Assembly: GCF_002018875.1 (NCBI RefSeq)
Contig: NZ_MVOL01000003.1
Location: forward strand, 124,001-188,000
DNA from: Pseudomonas sp. MF4836
Lineage (GTDB): Bacteria > Pseudomonadota > Gammaproteobacteria > Pseudomonadales > Pseudomonadaceae
Length of the DNA: 64,000 nucleotides
Direction of reading: 5' to 3'
This document shows, piece after piece, positions 35,363 through 44,044 of this stretch (position 1 is its first letter; each line of letters begins with the position of its first letter). The translations under genes were made by a program, and so were the position numbers. The notes beneath the pieces were generated by a model. The model ran no database searches. It saw only the letters and a list, made by a program, of their open reading frames with translations, and was not told where the DNA came from.

Positions 35363-36766
35363 CTAGAGAATGTTGAATGGAATGGTGGTCACCAGGCGGA
35401 ACTCGTTGAGGTTGCCGTCGGGTTGTTCGGAGCTGGCGCGGTGCGTGGTGTAGGTCGCGCGGATCGCGGTGGCCTTGAGCGGGCCGCTCTGCACCGCATA
35501 TGAAGCGCCGACGCCGTACTCCTGGTGCTTCTCGCCGTCCATCAGGCGCAGGTCGCTGCGCGATTTACCCGATGTGCCATAGCCGATGCCGGTGTACTTG
35601 TAGTTCGTACCATCGATACCCCAGCCACGCGCGCTGTATACGTTGAACTTGAGACCCGGTACGCCGTATTGGGCCAGGTCGAGGCCATAGGCGATCTGGA
35701 ACGATTTCTCGTTCGGGGCGTTGAAGTCCGACAGCAGGGAGTTGGCCAGGTAGATGCCGTTGGTGTCGTGCAGGTAGTCGAAGTATTCGTCGCCGTTCAC
35801 TTCCTGGTAGGAGAACGTCAGGGTATGGGCCTGGTGGGTCAGCCCCAGGGACAGGCTGTAGGTGTCGTTGTCGATGCCGCCGATCTTGGCTTTGCCGCTG
35901 TCGGTGGTCTTGTAGTAGTTGAGGCCGGTGGTCAGGCTCAACACCGAGCTGTCACCCAGTTGGTGGGTGGCGCCGAAGTAGTACTGGTTCCAGAAGTCTT
36001 CGACGTGGCTGCCGTAGAGGCTGGTCTTCAGGCTTTTGGTGGGTTGGTAGTTGAGGCCGGCGATATTGACGTGGTCGGTCTCTGCCCGTTGCTGATACTC
36101 GGAGACGAACTTGGTCACGCTCTGCTCGGAGCGTGGCGATACGCGGTCGTAGGTCCCGAGGTCGAACGACAGGTTGTTGAATTCTTCGCTGTGCAGGCTC
36201 ACCCCCTGGAAGCTGGAGGGCAGTGGCCGGTTACCGATGACGTCGACCACTGGCGTGCTGACGTTCTGGCGCCCGGCGGTCAGGGTGGTGTTGGAAATCC
36301 GTGCCTTGACGTTGGCCAGGCCGAGCTTGCTCCACTGGCCCACTGCGTCGCCGTCGGCATGGGTCAGGGTACGGTTGTTCGGGCCGGCGATGTCCTTGCG
36401 GTCACGGTCCAGGGCAATCGCGTTGTAGACCGCGACTTCGGTGCTGAAACCGACGGTGCCCTGGGTAAAGCCCGAGCTGTAGTTGAGGATGGTGCCCTGG
36501 ACCCAGTTGATACGGCGCGCGGTCGGGGTCGCCACGTTGTTGTGGTTGTAGGAGAAGCGATCATCGCGGCGGCGCAACTCGTTGGCGTACCAGTTGCGGG
36601 TGGTGCCCGAAAGGCTCTGCCCTTCGACGAACCCTTTGCTTTCGGCCTGGGCGCTGGTGTCGCTGAGCGTGGTCGGCACGAATTGCTGGCTGACGGTTTC
36701 GGCATGGGCCACAGCGCTGACGCTGCTGATAGCCAGGGCCAATAATGCAATCTTGCTTGGTTTCAT
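35363..36766 (-). CDS. opdP: OpdP-type OprD-family porin
   Basis: An outer-membrane porin of 467 aa with signal peptide MKPSKIALLALAISSVSAVA (cleavage near AHA-ET). The OprD-family N-terminus FVEGQSLSGTTRNWYANELR and many alternating beta strands are visible. In P. aeruginosa, OpdP (glycine-glutamate/dipeptide porin) is embedded in the dpp cluster next to the same genes, which supports this member rather than OprD itself. The start at 36766 follows AAAGGAG; the open frame to 36892 has no family similarity. Confidence 0.88.
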   Translation of the reverse strand: MKPSKIALLALAISSVSAVAHAETVSQQFVPTTLSDTSAQAESKGFVEGQSLSGTTRNWYANELRRRDDRFSYNHNNVATPTARRINWVQGTILNYSSGFTQGTVGFSTEVAVYNAIALDRDRKDIAGPNNRTLTHADGDAVGQWSKLGLANVKARISNTTLTAGRQNVSTPVVDVIGNRPLPSSFQGVSLHSEEFNNLSFDLGTYDRVSPRSEQSVTKFVSEYQQRAETDHVNIAGLNYQPTKSLKTSLYGSHVEDFWNQYYFGATHQLGDSSVLSLTTGLNYYKTTDSGKAKIGGIDNDTYSLSLGLTHQAHTLTFSYQEVNGDEYFDYLHDTNGIYLANSLLSDFNAPNEKSFQIAYGLDLAQYGVPGLKFNVYSARGWGIDGTNYKYTGIGYGTSGKSRSDLRLMDGEKHQEYGVGASYAVQSGPLKATAIRATYTTHRASSEQPDGNLNEFRLVTTIPFNIL

Positions 36767-36928
36767 CGGTGAGGCTCCTTTGCTTTTTATGTGCCGGTCT
36801 TCAGTGATCCGGCTATCGGTTTGGAACTCATTCAGGTCATCGCAAACGTTTGCATCAGCCGCGTTAGCCGAATTCAGGCAACAGGCCTGCATGAGGGCGA
36901 ATAACGCCCCCAGGCTTTGGGTTTTCAG

Positions 36929-38530
36929 TTATTGGTCGAGGCTGACGCCCGAGAACACGTTACGGCCGAAGGGGCTGACCTTGAACCCTTCGACTTTGGC
37001 GCTCAACGGCTGGTTGACCGTCGAGTGAGCGACAGGCGTGATCGGCACCTGCTGCTTGAGCAACTGCTGGGCCTGTTTGTAGAGCACGCTGCGTTGCTCG
37101 CGGTCGGTGATCAGCTTGGCCTGCTTGATCAGCGTGTCGTAGGCCGGGTCGCACCACATGGAGTAGTTGTTGCCGCCAATGGCGTCGCAGCTGTAGAGGG
37201 TACCGAGCCAGTTGTCCGGGTCACCGTTGTCGCCGGTCCAGCCAATCAGGCTGATGTCATGCTCGCCGTTCTTGGTGCGCTTGATGTACTCGCCCCATTC
37301 GTAGCTGACGATTTTCACCTTGAGCCCGATCTGCGCCCAGTCGGCCTGAAGCATCTCGGCCATCAGCTTGGCGTTGGGGTTGTAGGGACGCTGCACGGGC
37401 ATGGCCCAGAGGGTGATTTCGGTGCCTTCCTTGACCCCGGCGGCCTTGAGCAGCTCACGGGCTTTTTCCGGATTGTAGGCAGCATCCTTGATGCTCTCGT
37501 CGTAGGACCACTGGGTCGGCGGCATGCCATTGACCGCCAGTTGCCCCGCGCCCTGATACACCGCGTTGAGGATGCTGGCCTTGTTCACCGCCATGTCCAG
37601 CGCCTGGCGCACTTCGAGCTGGTCGAACGGTTTGTGGCGCACGTTGTAGGCGATGTAGCCGAGGTTGAACCCGGGCTTTTCGATCAATTGCAGTTTCGGG
37701 TCCTGCTTGAGCGCGGCCACATCGGCGGGGCGCGGGTGCAGGGTGACCTGGCACTCGCCGGCCTTGAGCTTCTGCACCCGCACCGAGGCGTCGGTGTTGA
37801 TGGCGAAGATCAGGTTGTCGAGCTTGACCCGGCTCGGGTCCCAGTAGTGTTTGTTGCCGGCGTAGCGGATTTGCGAGTCTTTCTGGTAGCGCTGGAACAC
37901 GAAGGGCCCGGTGCCGATCGGCTTCTGGTTGATCTCGTTGGGCTTGCCGGTCTTGAGCAATTGCTCGGCGTATTCGGCGGAGAGGATCGCGGCAAAGCTC
38001 ATGGCGATGTTCTGGATGAACGCGGCGTCCACCGAGTTCAGGGTCATGACCACGGTCAGCGGCCCGGTCTTCTCGACCTTGGCGATGTTCTTGTTCAGGC
38101 TCATCCCGTCGAAGTAGGGAAACTCGGTGGGGTAGGCTTTGCGGAATGGGTGCTCGCTATCGAGCATGCGGTTGAAGGTGAACAGCACGTCGTCGGCATT
38201 GAAGGTGCGGCTGGGTGTGAAGTACGGGGTGGTGTGGAACTTCACCCCCTCACGCAGGTGGAAGGTGTAGGTCAGGCCGTCCGGGGAAATATCCCAGCGC
38301 GTGGCCAGCCCGGGCACCACGGTGGTGGCGCCTTTTTCAAACTCCACCAACCGGTTGTACAGCGGTTCGGCGGCATCGTTGTCGGTGGCGGTGGTGTACT
38401 GCGCGGTATCGAAGCCTGCCGGGCTGCCTTCCGAGCAGAACACCAGGCTGTTGCCAGCGGCCAGGCTGATGGTGCTGGCGGCCAGCAGGCCGGTGCCGAG
38501 CAGTGCCGATAAAACCAGGGTATGACGCAT
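36929..38530 (-). CDS. dppA: DppA-like peptide-binding protein (paralogue 2)
   Basis: A 533-aa family-5 binding protein. Its signal peptide is MRHTLVLSALLGTGLLAAST, with cleavage near LAA-GNS. The mature start LVFCSEGSPAGFDTAQYTTA and the later GEHDISLIGWTGDNGDPDNW are shared with the next two genes. The ATG at 38530 follows AAAAAGGAGAGGC. It is closely similar to the 38835 and 40720 proteins and probably arose by local duplication. Confidence 0.9.
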   Translation of the reverse strand: MRHTLVLSALLGTGLLAASTISLAAGNSLVFCSEGSPAGFDTAQYTTATDNDAAEPLYNRLVEFEKGATTVVPGLATRWDISPDGLTYTFHLREGVKFHTTPYFTPSRTFNADDVLFTFNRMLDSEHPFRKAYPTEFPYFDGMSLNKNIAKVEKTGPLTVVMTLNSVDAAFIQNIAMSFAAILSAEYAEQLLKTGKPNEINQKPIGTGPFVFQRYQKDSQIRYAGNKHYWDPSRVKLDNLIFAINTDASVRVQKLKAGECQVTLHPRPADVAALKQDPKLQLIEKPGFNLGYIAYNVRHKPFDQLEVRQALDMAVNKASILNAVYQGAGQLAVNGMPPTQWSYDESIKDAAYNPEKARELLKAAGVKEGTEITLWAMPVQRPYNPNAKLMAEMLQADWAQIGLKVKIVSYEWGEYIKRTKNGEHDISLIGWTGDNGDPDNWLGTLYSCDAIGGNNYSMWCDPAYDTLIKQAKLITDREQRSVLYKQAQQLLKQQVPITPVAHSTVNQPLSAKVEGFKVSPFGRNVFSGVSLDQ

Positions 38531-38801
38531 GACGGTGCCTCTCCTTTTTATGTGTGTGATCAATGCGCAATAGCTCCTTCCTGGAACGTGGACGCGTCAT
38601 TGATATTCAACCATCGCTTGCAGCAAACGCCGGCTCACGGATACAGATTCACCCAGCCTTGACGGTAGAGGTCATCGGCGAAACCGTAAATGCGCGGGAG
38701 CCTTAACGTCTCGTAGGAAACCGCTGAAAATCCCGCAGTCTGCTGCCTGAAAAGCGCAGCGATTCCGGAGATGGCGGGTGACCCGGTGACGTGGCAGGGC
38801 T

Positions 38802-38829
38802 GGTGGCGACGTCGTTGAACGTCGCCACC
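38802..38829. other. Intercistronic hairpin downstream of a dppA gene
   Basis: GGTGGCGACGT and ACGTCGCCACC form an 11-bp stem with a CGTTGA loop, 5 bases beyond the dppA stop at 38835. No T-run follows on the minus strand, so it is more likely an mRNA-stabilising hairpin than a full terminator. Confidence 0.55.
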
Positions 38830-38834
38830 GGGCC

Positions 38835-40460
38835 TTATTTGCTGATGCTGACACCGTAGAAGGAGTTCAAGCCGAACGGGCTGATCTTGAAGTCCTGCAC
38901 GGAGTTGCGCATGGGTTGAAACACCGTCGAGTGTGCGATAGGTGTCATTGGAACCTGGTCTTTGATGATGTGTTGCGCCTGCTTGTACAGCTCGGTGCGC
39001 TTGGCCACATCCGGCGTGGCCTTGGCTTGCTTGATCAGTGCGTCATAGGGCTTGTCGCACCACTTGGAGAAGTTGTTGCCGTTCATGGCGTCGCAACCGA
39101 ACAGGGTGCCGAGCCAGTTGTCCGGGTCACCGTTGTCGCCGCTCCAGCCGATGATCATCGCCTGCTGCTCGCCGCCTTTGGAGCGCTTGATGTACTCGCC
39201 CCACTCGTAGCTGACGATGTTCACTTTAAGACCGATCTTGCCCCAGTCGGACTGCAGCATTTCCGCCATCAGCTTGGCGTTCGGGTTGTAGGGACGCTGT
39301 ACCGGCATGGCCCACAGGGTGATCTGGGTGCCCTCCTTGATGCCGGCCTCCTTGAGCAGTTGCTTGGCCCTCTCGGGGTCGTACTTGGCGTCCTTGATGG
39401 TGGTGTCATAGGACCATTGGGTCGGCGGCATGGCGTTGACCGCCAACTGGCCGGCGCCCTGGTAGACCGAGTCGATGATCTGGGCTTTGTTCACCGATAT
39501 GTCCATGGCCTGGCGCACCTTGAGGTTGGCCAGCGGATTGGGTTCGGTGCCGCCCTTGAGTACCGGCATCACGTTGTAGGCCACATAGCCCAGGTTGAAG
39601 CCTGCCTGCTCCGGCATCTTCAGGTCTTTGTCTTCCTTGAGTGCCTTGAGGTCGGCCGGACGCGGAGAGAGGGTGACCTGGCATTCGTTTTTCTTCAGCT
39701 TCTGGACTCGCACCGACGGGTCGGTGGTGATGGCGAAGATCAGGTTGTCGATCTTCACGTCTTCAGGCTTCCAGTAGTCCTTGTTGCCGGTGTAACGGAT
39801 GTTGGAGTCTTTCTGGTAGCTCTTGAACACGAACGGCCCGGTGCCGATCGGCTTCTGGTTGAGGTCGCTGGCCTTGCCTTCCTTGAGCAGCTTGTCGGCG
39901 TACTCGGCGGACTGCACCGAAGCGAAGCTCATGGCGATGTTCTGGATAAAGGCGGCGTCGACGCTCTTGAGGTGGAACTTGACCGTCTTGTCGTCGATCT
40001 TCTCGACCTGGGTGATGTTGGTGTCCATCCCCATGTCGGTGAAGTAAGGGAATTCGGTGGGGTAGGCCTTACGGAACGGCATGTCCTTGTCGATCATGCG
40101 GTTGAAGGTGAAAAGCACGTCGTCGGCGTTGAAGGTACGGGTCGGGGTGAAGTACGGCGTGGTGTGGAATTTGACCCCTTCGCGCAGATGGAAGGTGTAG
40201 GTCAGGCCGTCGTCGGAGATATCCCAGCTGGTGGCGAGGCCAGGAACGACGGCGGTGCCTCCACGTTCGAACTGGCTGAGGCGGTTGTAGATGGTTTCTG
40301 CCGAGGCATCGAAGTCGGTTCCGGTGGTGTACTGGCCTGGGTCGAAACCGGCCGGGCTCCCTTCAGAGCAGAACACCAGGTTAGTGGCCGCATGGGCGAA
40401 GGGTGCGCTGGCAAGCAAGCCTGCGCCGAGTAAAAACGGAATGACCGCGTGTTTAAGCAT
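38835..40460 (-). CDS. dppA: DppA-like peptide-binding protein (paralogue 3)
   Basis: A 541-aa periplasmic binding protein. Its signal peptide is MLKHAVIPFLLGAGLLASAP (cleavage near AHA-ATN), and the mature start is LVFCSEGSPAGFDPGQYTTG. The conserved C-terminal SFYGVSISK matches the FYGVSLNK end of the 40720 protein. The ATG at 40460 follows GAGGCC; an upstream in-frame ATG at 40484 is less well placed. It lies between two paralogues with about 260-300 bases on either side, so it may have its own promoter. Confidence 0.9.
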   Translation of the reverse strand: MLKHAVIPFLLGAGLLASAPFAHAATNLVFCSEGSPAGFDPGQYTTGTDFDASAETIYNRLSQFERGGTAVVPGLATSWDISDDGLTYTFHLREGVKFHTTPYFTPTRTFNADDVLFTFNRMIDKDMPFRKAYPTEFPYFTDMGMDTNITQVEKIDDKTVKFHLKSVDAAFIQNIAMSFASVQSAEYADKLLKEGKASDLNQKPIGTGPFVFKSYQKDSNIRYTGNKDYWKPEDVKIDNLIFAITTDPSVRVQKLKKNECQVTLSPRPADLKALKEDKDLKMPEQAGFNLGYVAYNVMPVLKGGTEPNPLANLKVRQAMDISVNKAQIIDSVYQGAGQLAVNAMPPTQWSYDTTIKDAKYDPERAKQLLKEAGIKEGTQITLWAMPVQRPYNPNAKLMAEMLQSDWGKIGLKVNIVSYEWGEYIKRSKGGEQQAMIIGWSGDNGDPDNWLGTLFGCDAMNGNNFSKWCDKPYDALIKQAKATPDVAKRTELYKQAQHIIKDQVPMTPIAHSTVFQPMRNSVQDFKISPFGLNSFYGVSISK

Positions 40461-40677
40461 GGTGGCCTCATGATTTGTTGTCATTTTTGGTTAGAGGACG
40501 ACCTCGTGAGTCGACCTGCCGATACTTATGCAGGCCTCATACCCAATGCAAGATGCAGAACTGCCGCAGGTCTTAAACAGTGGAACGAACGTACATGAAT
40601 GTCGCATATGTATAAAATTTGACGCATTTGATCGTTTGCGCAGGCATTTTTTGCTGTTTTTACGGCCAAAACAGCAC

Positions 40678-40703
40678 AACCGGGGCGTCTGACGCACCCG
40701 GTT
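40678..40703 (-). terminator. Possible terminator after the first dppA gene
   Basis: AACCGGG and CCCGGTT arms enclose an inner GCGTC/GACGC stem. On the minus strand a weak GTGCTGTTTT tract follows. It is partial at best. Confidence 0.4.
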
Positions 40704-40719
40704 GGTTCACGCTTGAGGG

Positions 40720-42321
40720 TTATTTATTCAGGCTGACGCCGTAGAACGGCGTGAGGCCGAACGGGCTGATCTTGAAGTCCTGCACTTCCTTGCGCAGCGG
40801 CTGGAACACCGTGGAGTTGGCGATCGGAGTGATCGGCATTTGCTGTTTGAGGATCAGTTGCGCCTGCTGGTAGAGCTTGATGCGTTCGTCGCGATCGCTG
40901 CTCAGCTTGGCCTTTTGCACTAACTGGTCGTAGGCCGGGTCGCACCATTTGGCGTAATTGCTGCCTTTGACCGCTGCGCAGCTGTAGAGCACGCCGAGCC
41001 AGTTGTCCGGGTCGCCGTTGTCGCCGGTCCAGCCGTAGATCATCACGTCATGCTCGCCGTTCTTGGCGCGCTTGATGTACTCGCCCCATTCATAGCTGAC
41101 GATATTGGCCTTGATCCCGACCTTGGCCCAATCCTCCTGGATCATCTGTGCCGACATCCGCGCATTGGGGTTGGACGCCCGCTGCACGGTCATGGCCCAC
41201 AGGTTGAGGGTCGTACCCGGTGCCACTCCGGCTTCCTTGAGCAGGGCGCGGGCCTTGGCCGGGTCGTGGGGCGCGTCCTTGATGTTCGGGTCGAATGACC
41301 ATTGCGCCGGTGGCAGGGCGTTCTGCGCCAGTTGCCCGGCGCTCTGGTACACCGCCTTGATGATGGCCGGCTTGTCGATGGCCATGTCCAGGGCCTGGCG
41401 CACCTTGAGCTGGTCCAGCGGTGGGTGGGTCACGTTGTAGGCGAGAAACCCGAGGTTGAAGCCGGGCTGCTGGAGCACCCGCAGGTTGGGGTCTTTTTCC
41501 ATCACTTCGATATCGGCCGGGCGCGGGTAACCGCTGACCTGGCATTCACCGGCCTTGAGCTTCTGCAAACGTACCGCCGCGTCGGGGGTGATCGAGAAGA
41601 TCAGGTTGTCGAGCTTCACGTCCTCGGGTTTCCAGTAGGCGGTGTTGCCGGTGAAGCGAATCTGCGAATCCTTCTGATAGCGCTTGAACACGAATGGCCC
41701 GGTGCCGATCGGTTTCTGGTTGAGGTCGGCGGCCTTGCCCTGCTTGAGTAGCTGCGCGGCGTATTCGGCGGACTGGATCGAGGCAAAACTCATGGCCAGG
41801 TTTTGCACAAAGGCGGCGTCGACGTTGTTCAGGCTGAAGCGCACGCTGTGCTCGTCGACCTTGTCGATGCTCTTGATCGTGGTGTTCAGGCCCATGTCGG
41901 TGAAGTACGGCGACTCCGAGGGGTAGGCCTTGCGGAACGGGTTTTCAGGGTCGAGCAGGCGCTGAAAGGTAAACAGCACGTCGTCGGCGTTGAAGTCGCG
42001 GCTGGGGGTGAAGTAGTCGGTGCTGTGGAATTTCACCCCTTCGCGCAGGTGAAAGGTGTAGCTCAGGCCGTCCTTGGACACATCCCAGGAGGTGGCCAGG
42101 CCCGGCTCGACTTCGGTTGCGCCGCGCTTGAACTGGGTCAGGCGGTTGAACACGGTCTCGGCCGAGGCGTCGAAGTCGGTGCCGCTGGTGTATTGGCTCG
42201 GGTCAAAGCCGGCCGGGCTGGCTTCCGAGCAATAGACCAGGGTCGAGGCGGCCTGGGCGAGGGGCGCACAGGCCAGCAGGCTGGCGGCGAGCAGCAGCGG
42301 TTTAAAGACAATCGTGTCCAT
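40720..42321 (-). CDS. dppA: DppA-like peptide-binding protein (paralogue 4, promoter-proximal)
   Basis: A 533-aa family-5 binding protein. The signal peptide (MDTIVFKPLLLAASLLACAP, cleavage near AQA-AST) is followed by LVYCSEASPAGFDPSQYTSG. The ATG at 42321 has GGGGA 6 bases upstream; the longer frame to 42375 lacks similarity. It is the first gene of the minus-strand peptide cluster. In P. aeruginosa a regulator (psdR) and a dipeptidase (mdpA) sit among the dppA genes; neither is present here. Confidence 0.9.
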   Translation of the reverse strand: MDTIVFKPLLLAASLLACAPLAQAASTLVYCSEASPAGFDPSQYTSGTDFDASAETVFNRLTQFKRGATEVEPGLATSWDVSKDGLSYTFHLREGVKFHSTDYFTPSRDFNADDVLFTFQRLLDPENPFRKAYPSESPYFTDMGLNTTIKSIDKVDEHSVRFSLNNVDAAFVQNLAMSFASIQSAEYAAQLLKQGKAADLNQKPIGTGPFVFKRYQKDSQIRFTGNTAYWKPEDVKLDNLIFSITPDAAVRLQKLKAGECQVSGYPRPADIEVMEKDPNLRVLQQPGFNLGFLAYNVTHPPLDQLKVRQALDMAIDKPAIIKAVYQSAGQLAQNALPPAQWSFDPNIKDAPHDPAKARALLKEAGVAPGTTLNLWAMTVQRASNPNARMSAQMIQEDWAKVGIKANIVSYEWGEYIKRAKNGEHDVMIYGWTGDNGDPDNWLGVLYSCAAVKGSNYAKWCDPAYDQLVQKAKLSSDRDERIKLYQQAQLILKQQMPITPIANSTVFQPLRKEVQDFKISPFGLTPFYGVSLNK

Positions 42322-42598
42322 GAAGTCCCCTAGTGATGACCGGGCCAGAGCGGCCAGGGCGAAAAAGGCAGGCATGAGATTACCGCTGCCGGGTTGAATC
42401 AGAAACAGCGGGTTGGTTAGCAGCTCATAACCAAAACAACCGCGTCGTTATTCCAGACCAAGCCTAGTAAAGTTGCGCGCTCCCAGGGAGCAAGGGGGAA
42501 AAGGGGAGCTGGACGCTGCCAGGTTATGGATAGACCGGTTTGCTGATCACGGCCCGGGGCAGGCATTTTTCGTCAAAGGGACAGGGGCAGGCAGGATC

Positions 42599-43021
42599 AT
42601 GGGTGTTAGAGGGTGGATGGTGGCTGGGTGCCTGCTGCTGGCAGGTTGCAGTGAAGAGAAGTCGCCGCCCGTTGCGTGGTTTCTTGAGGACACTTCTCGC
42701 CTATTCAGCACACTTCGGGCGTGCGACTCGGTCAAGAACAAACCGCATTACAGCTGGTGCAACAACGCGAATCTGGCCGCCATGACGCTGCGGCAGCGGT
42801 CTGAGGAAAAAGAGCGGCAGGAGCGTCTGGAACGCTTCAACCAGGCACCCTACCGAGTGAAACTGATTTATTGGTACGGGCTGAATCCCGACGCGTTGAG
42901 CGCGGTGCTCGAGGTGTGCCGCAACGCGATGGAGCGCCAGATGCTGGAATCTGATTTCGCCATGGGCTGCACCCTGGCCAGCCAGGCTCGGCTCAGCAAT
43001 ATCATGCGCAAGCTGCAGTAA
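42599..43021 (+). CDS. Small lipoprotein, EexN-like
   Basis: A 140-aa protein with a lipoprotein signal: a hydrophobic stretch, then lipobox LLAGC with Cys17. The region VAWFLEDTSRLFSTLRACDS...WCNNANLAAM resembles the short Cys-containing repeat of EexN-family lipoproteins, which are known from conjugative plasmids as entry-exclusion proteins but also occur on chromosomes. Three further Cys may form disulfides. ATG 42599 has a modest AGGAT ribosome-binding site. No conjugation genes are nearby, so an exclusion role is not supported here. Confidence 0.65.
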   Translation: MGVRGWMVAGCLLLAGCSEEKSPPVAWFLEDTSRLFSTLRACDSVKNKPHYSWCNNANLAAMTLRQRSEEKERQERLERFNQAPYRVKLIYWYGLNPDALSAVLEVCRNAMERQMLESDFAMGCTLASQARLSNIMRKLQ

Positions 43022-43087
43022 GCCGCCCGAGCCGCAGGCGGCTTGTGTGGTGAGCCGGACCCGCCGGGCGGCAGGTCCGGCAACCGC

Positions 43088-43804
43088 TTATTGCATCAAG
43101 ACTTCAATCGAGCCATCGGCGGTCATGCTGACCTGGCTGGTGCCGGCCTCGACTTCCGGGGTCACCGGCGCCGAATCCATGCTGGCCGCTTTCATCATCA
43201 TCGGTGCGCGCATGTACGGCTGTGGATAACCGTTGCTGTTGAGGTTCAGGTTGACGATTTTGTAACCCTTGCCGCCCAGGGCGTCGGTGGCCAGTTGGGC
43301 GCGGGCCTTGAAGGCGTTGACCGCGTCCTTGAGCAGGGCGTCTTCGCTGGTCTTGCGGGTCGGGTCGGCGATGGCGAAGTCCATGCCGGCCATTTTCAGG
43401 TCGCCGAGCATCTCGCCGGTGAGCTTGGACAGGGCGGCGAAGTCCGAGCTTTCCAGGCGCAATTCAGCGCGCTCGCGCCAGCCAGTGATTTTCTGGCCCT
43501 TGGTGTCATAGATCGGGTAGCTGTTGCGGCTGCCCTGGCGCAAGGTGATGTCCTTGACCTGACGAGCCTGGCCCAGGGCCTTGTTCATGGTGGTGGTGAT
43601 CTGCGCCGCCAGCTTGGCCGGATCGGCATCCTGGGCTTCGCTGTACAGGGTGACGATCATCAGGTCGCGCGCCACTTCCTGGCTGACTTCGGCGCGCAGG
43701 GCGATCTGGTTGTAATGCAGTTCATCGGCGGCCAGCGCCGGCAGGCTGGCGATGGAGCCGATGCTGAGGGCGAGAAGGGCGGCGCTGCGACGGAATGTAT
43801 GCAT
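43088..43804 (-). CDS. SIMPL (DUF541) periplasmic protein
   Basis: A 238-aa exported protein. Its signal peptide is MHTFRRSAALLALSIGSIAS, with cleavage near ALA-ADE. The DUF541 pattern is visible in DLMIVTLYSEAQDADPAKLAAQI, NKALGQARQVKDITLRQGSR and ALLKDAVNAFKARAQLATDAL. Family members form oligomers in the periplasm and have been tied to oxidative stress, but no enzyme activity is known. The start at 43804 directly precedes the signal peptide. It is divergent from roxS. Confidence 0.85.
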   Translation of the reverse strand: MHTFRRSAALLALSIGSIASLPALAADELHYNQIALRAEVSQEVARDLMIVTLYSEAQDADPAKLAAQITTTMNKALGQARQVKDITLRQGSRNSYPIYDTKGQKITGWRERAELRLESSDFAALSKLTGEMLGDLKMAGMDFAIADPTRKTSEDALLKDAVNAFKARAQLATDALGGKGYKIVNLNLNSNGYPQPYMRAPMMMKAASMDSAPVTPEVEAGTSQVSMTADGSIEVLMQ

Positions 43805-44044
43805 GAAAACTCCTTGAGTACGGTCCACAGGTGACGGTCCCGTTCCTGCGTGAAACCATCAGACAGTATTGGGCAGCGGCAAGTTTCAAGCGCCAGGCTG
43901 CCAGTTGAGAACCCCTAGGCTTGTAGCTTAAAACTTGGCGCTTGCCACTGCTTTTCTGTGACGCTTTGCCGCAGTTTTGCCTGCGGGGCGTGCTGCTTGG
44001 TTATACTCGTCGCGATCCGCCTGGAGCGCTCATCAGGAGAGCTC

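Noticed and set aside
38802..38829. Hairpin after dppA as an intrinsic terminator
   Set aside because: No U-tract on the minus strand; kept only as an mRNA hairpin.
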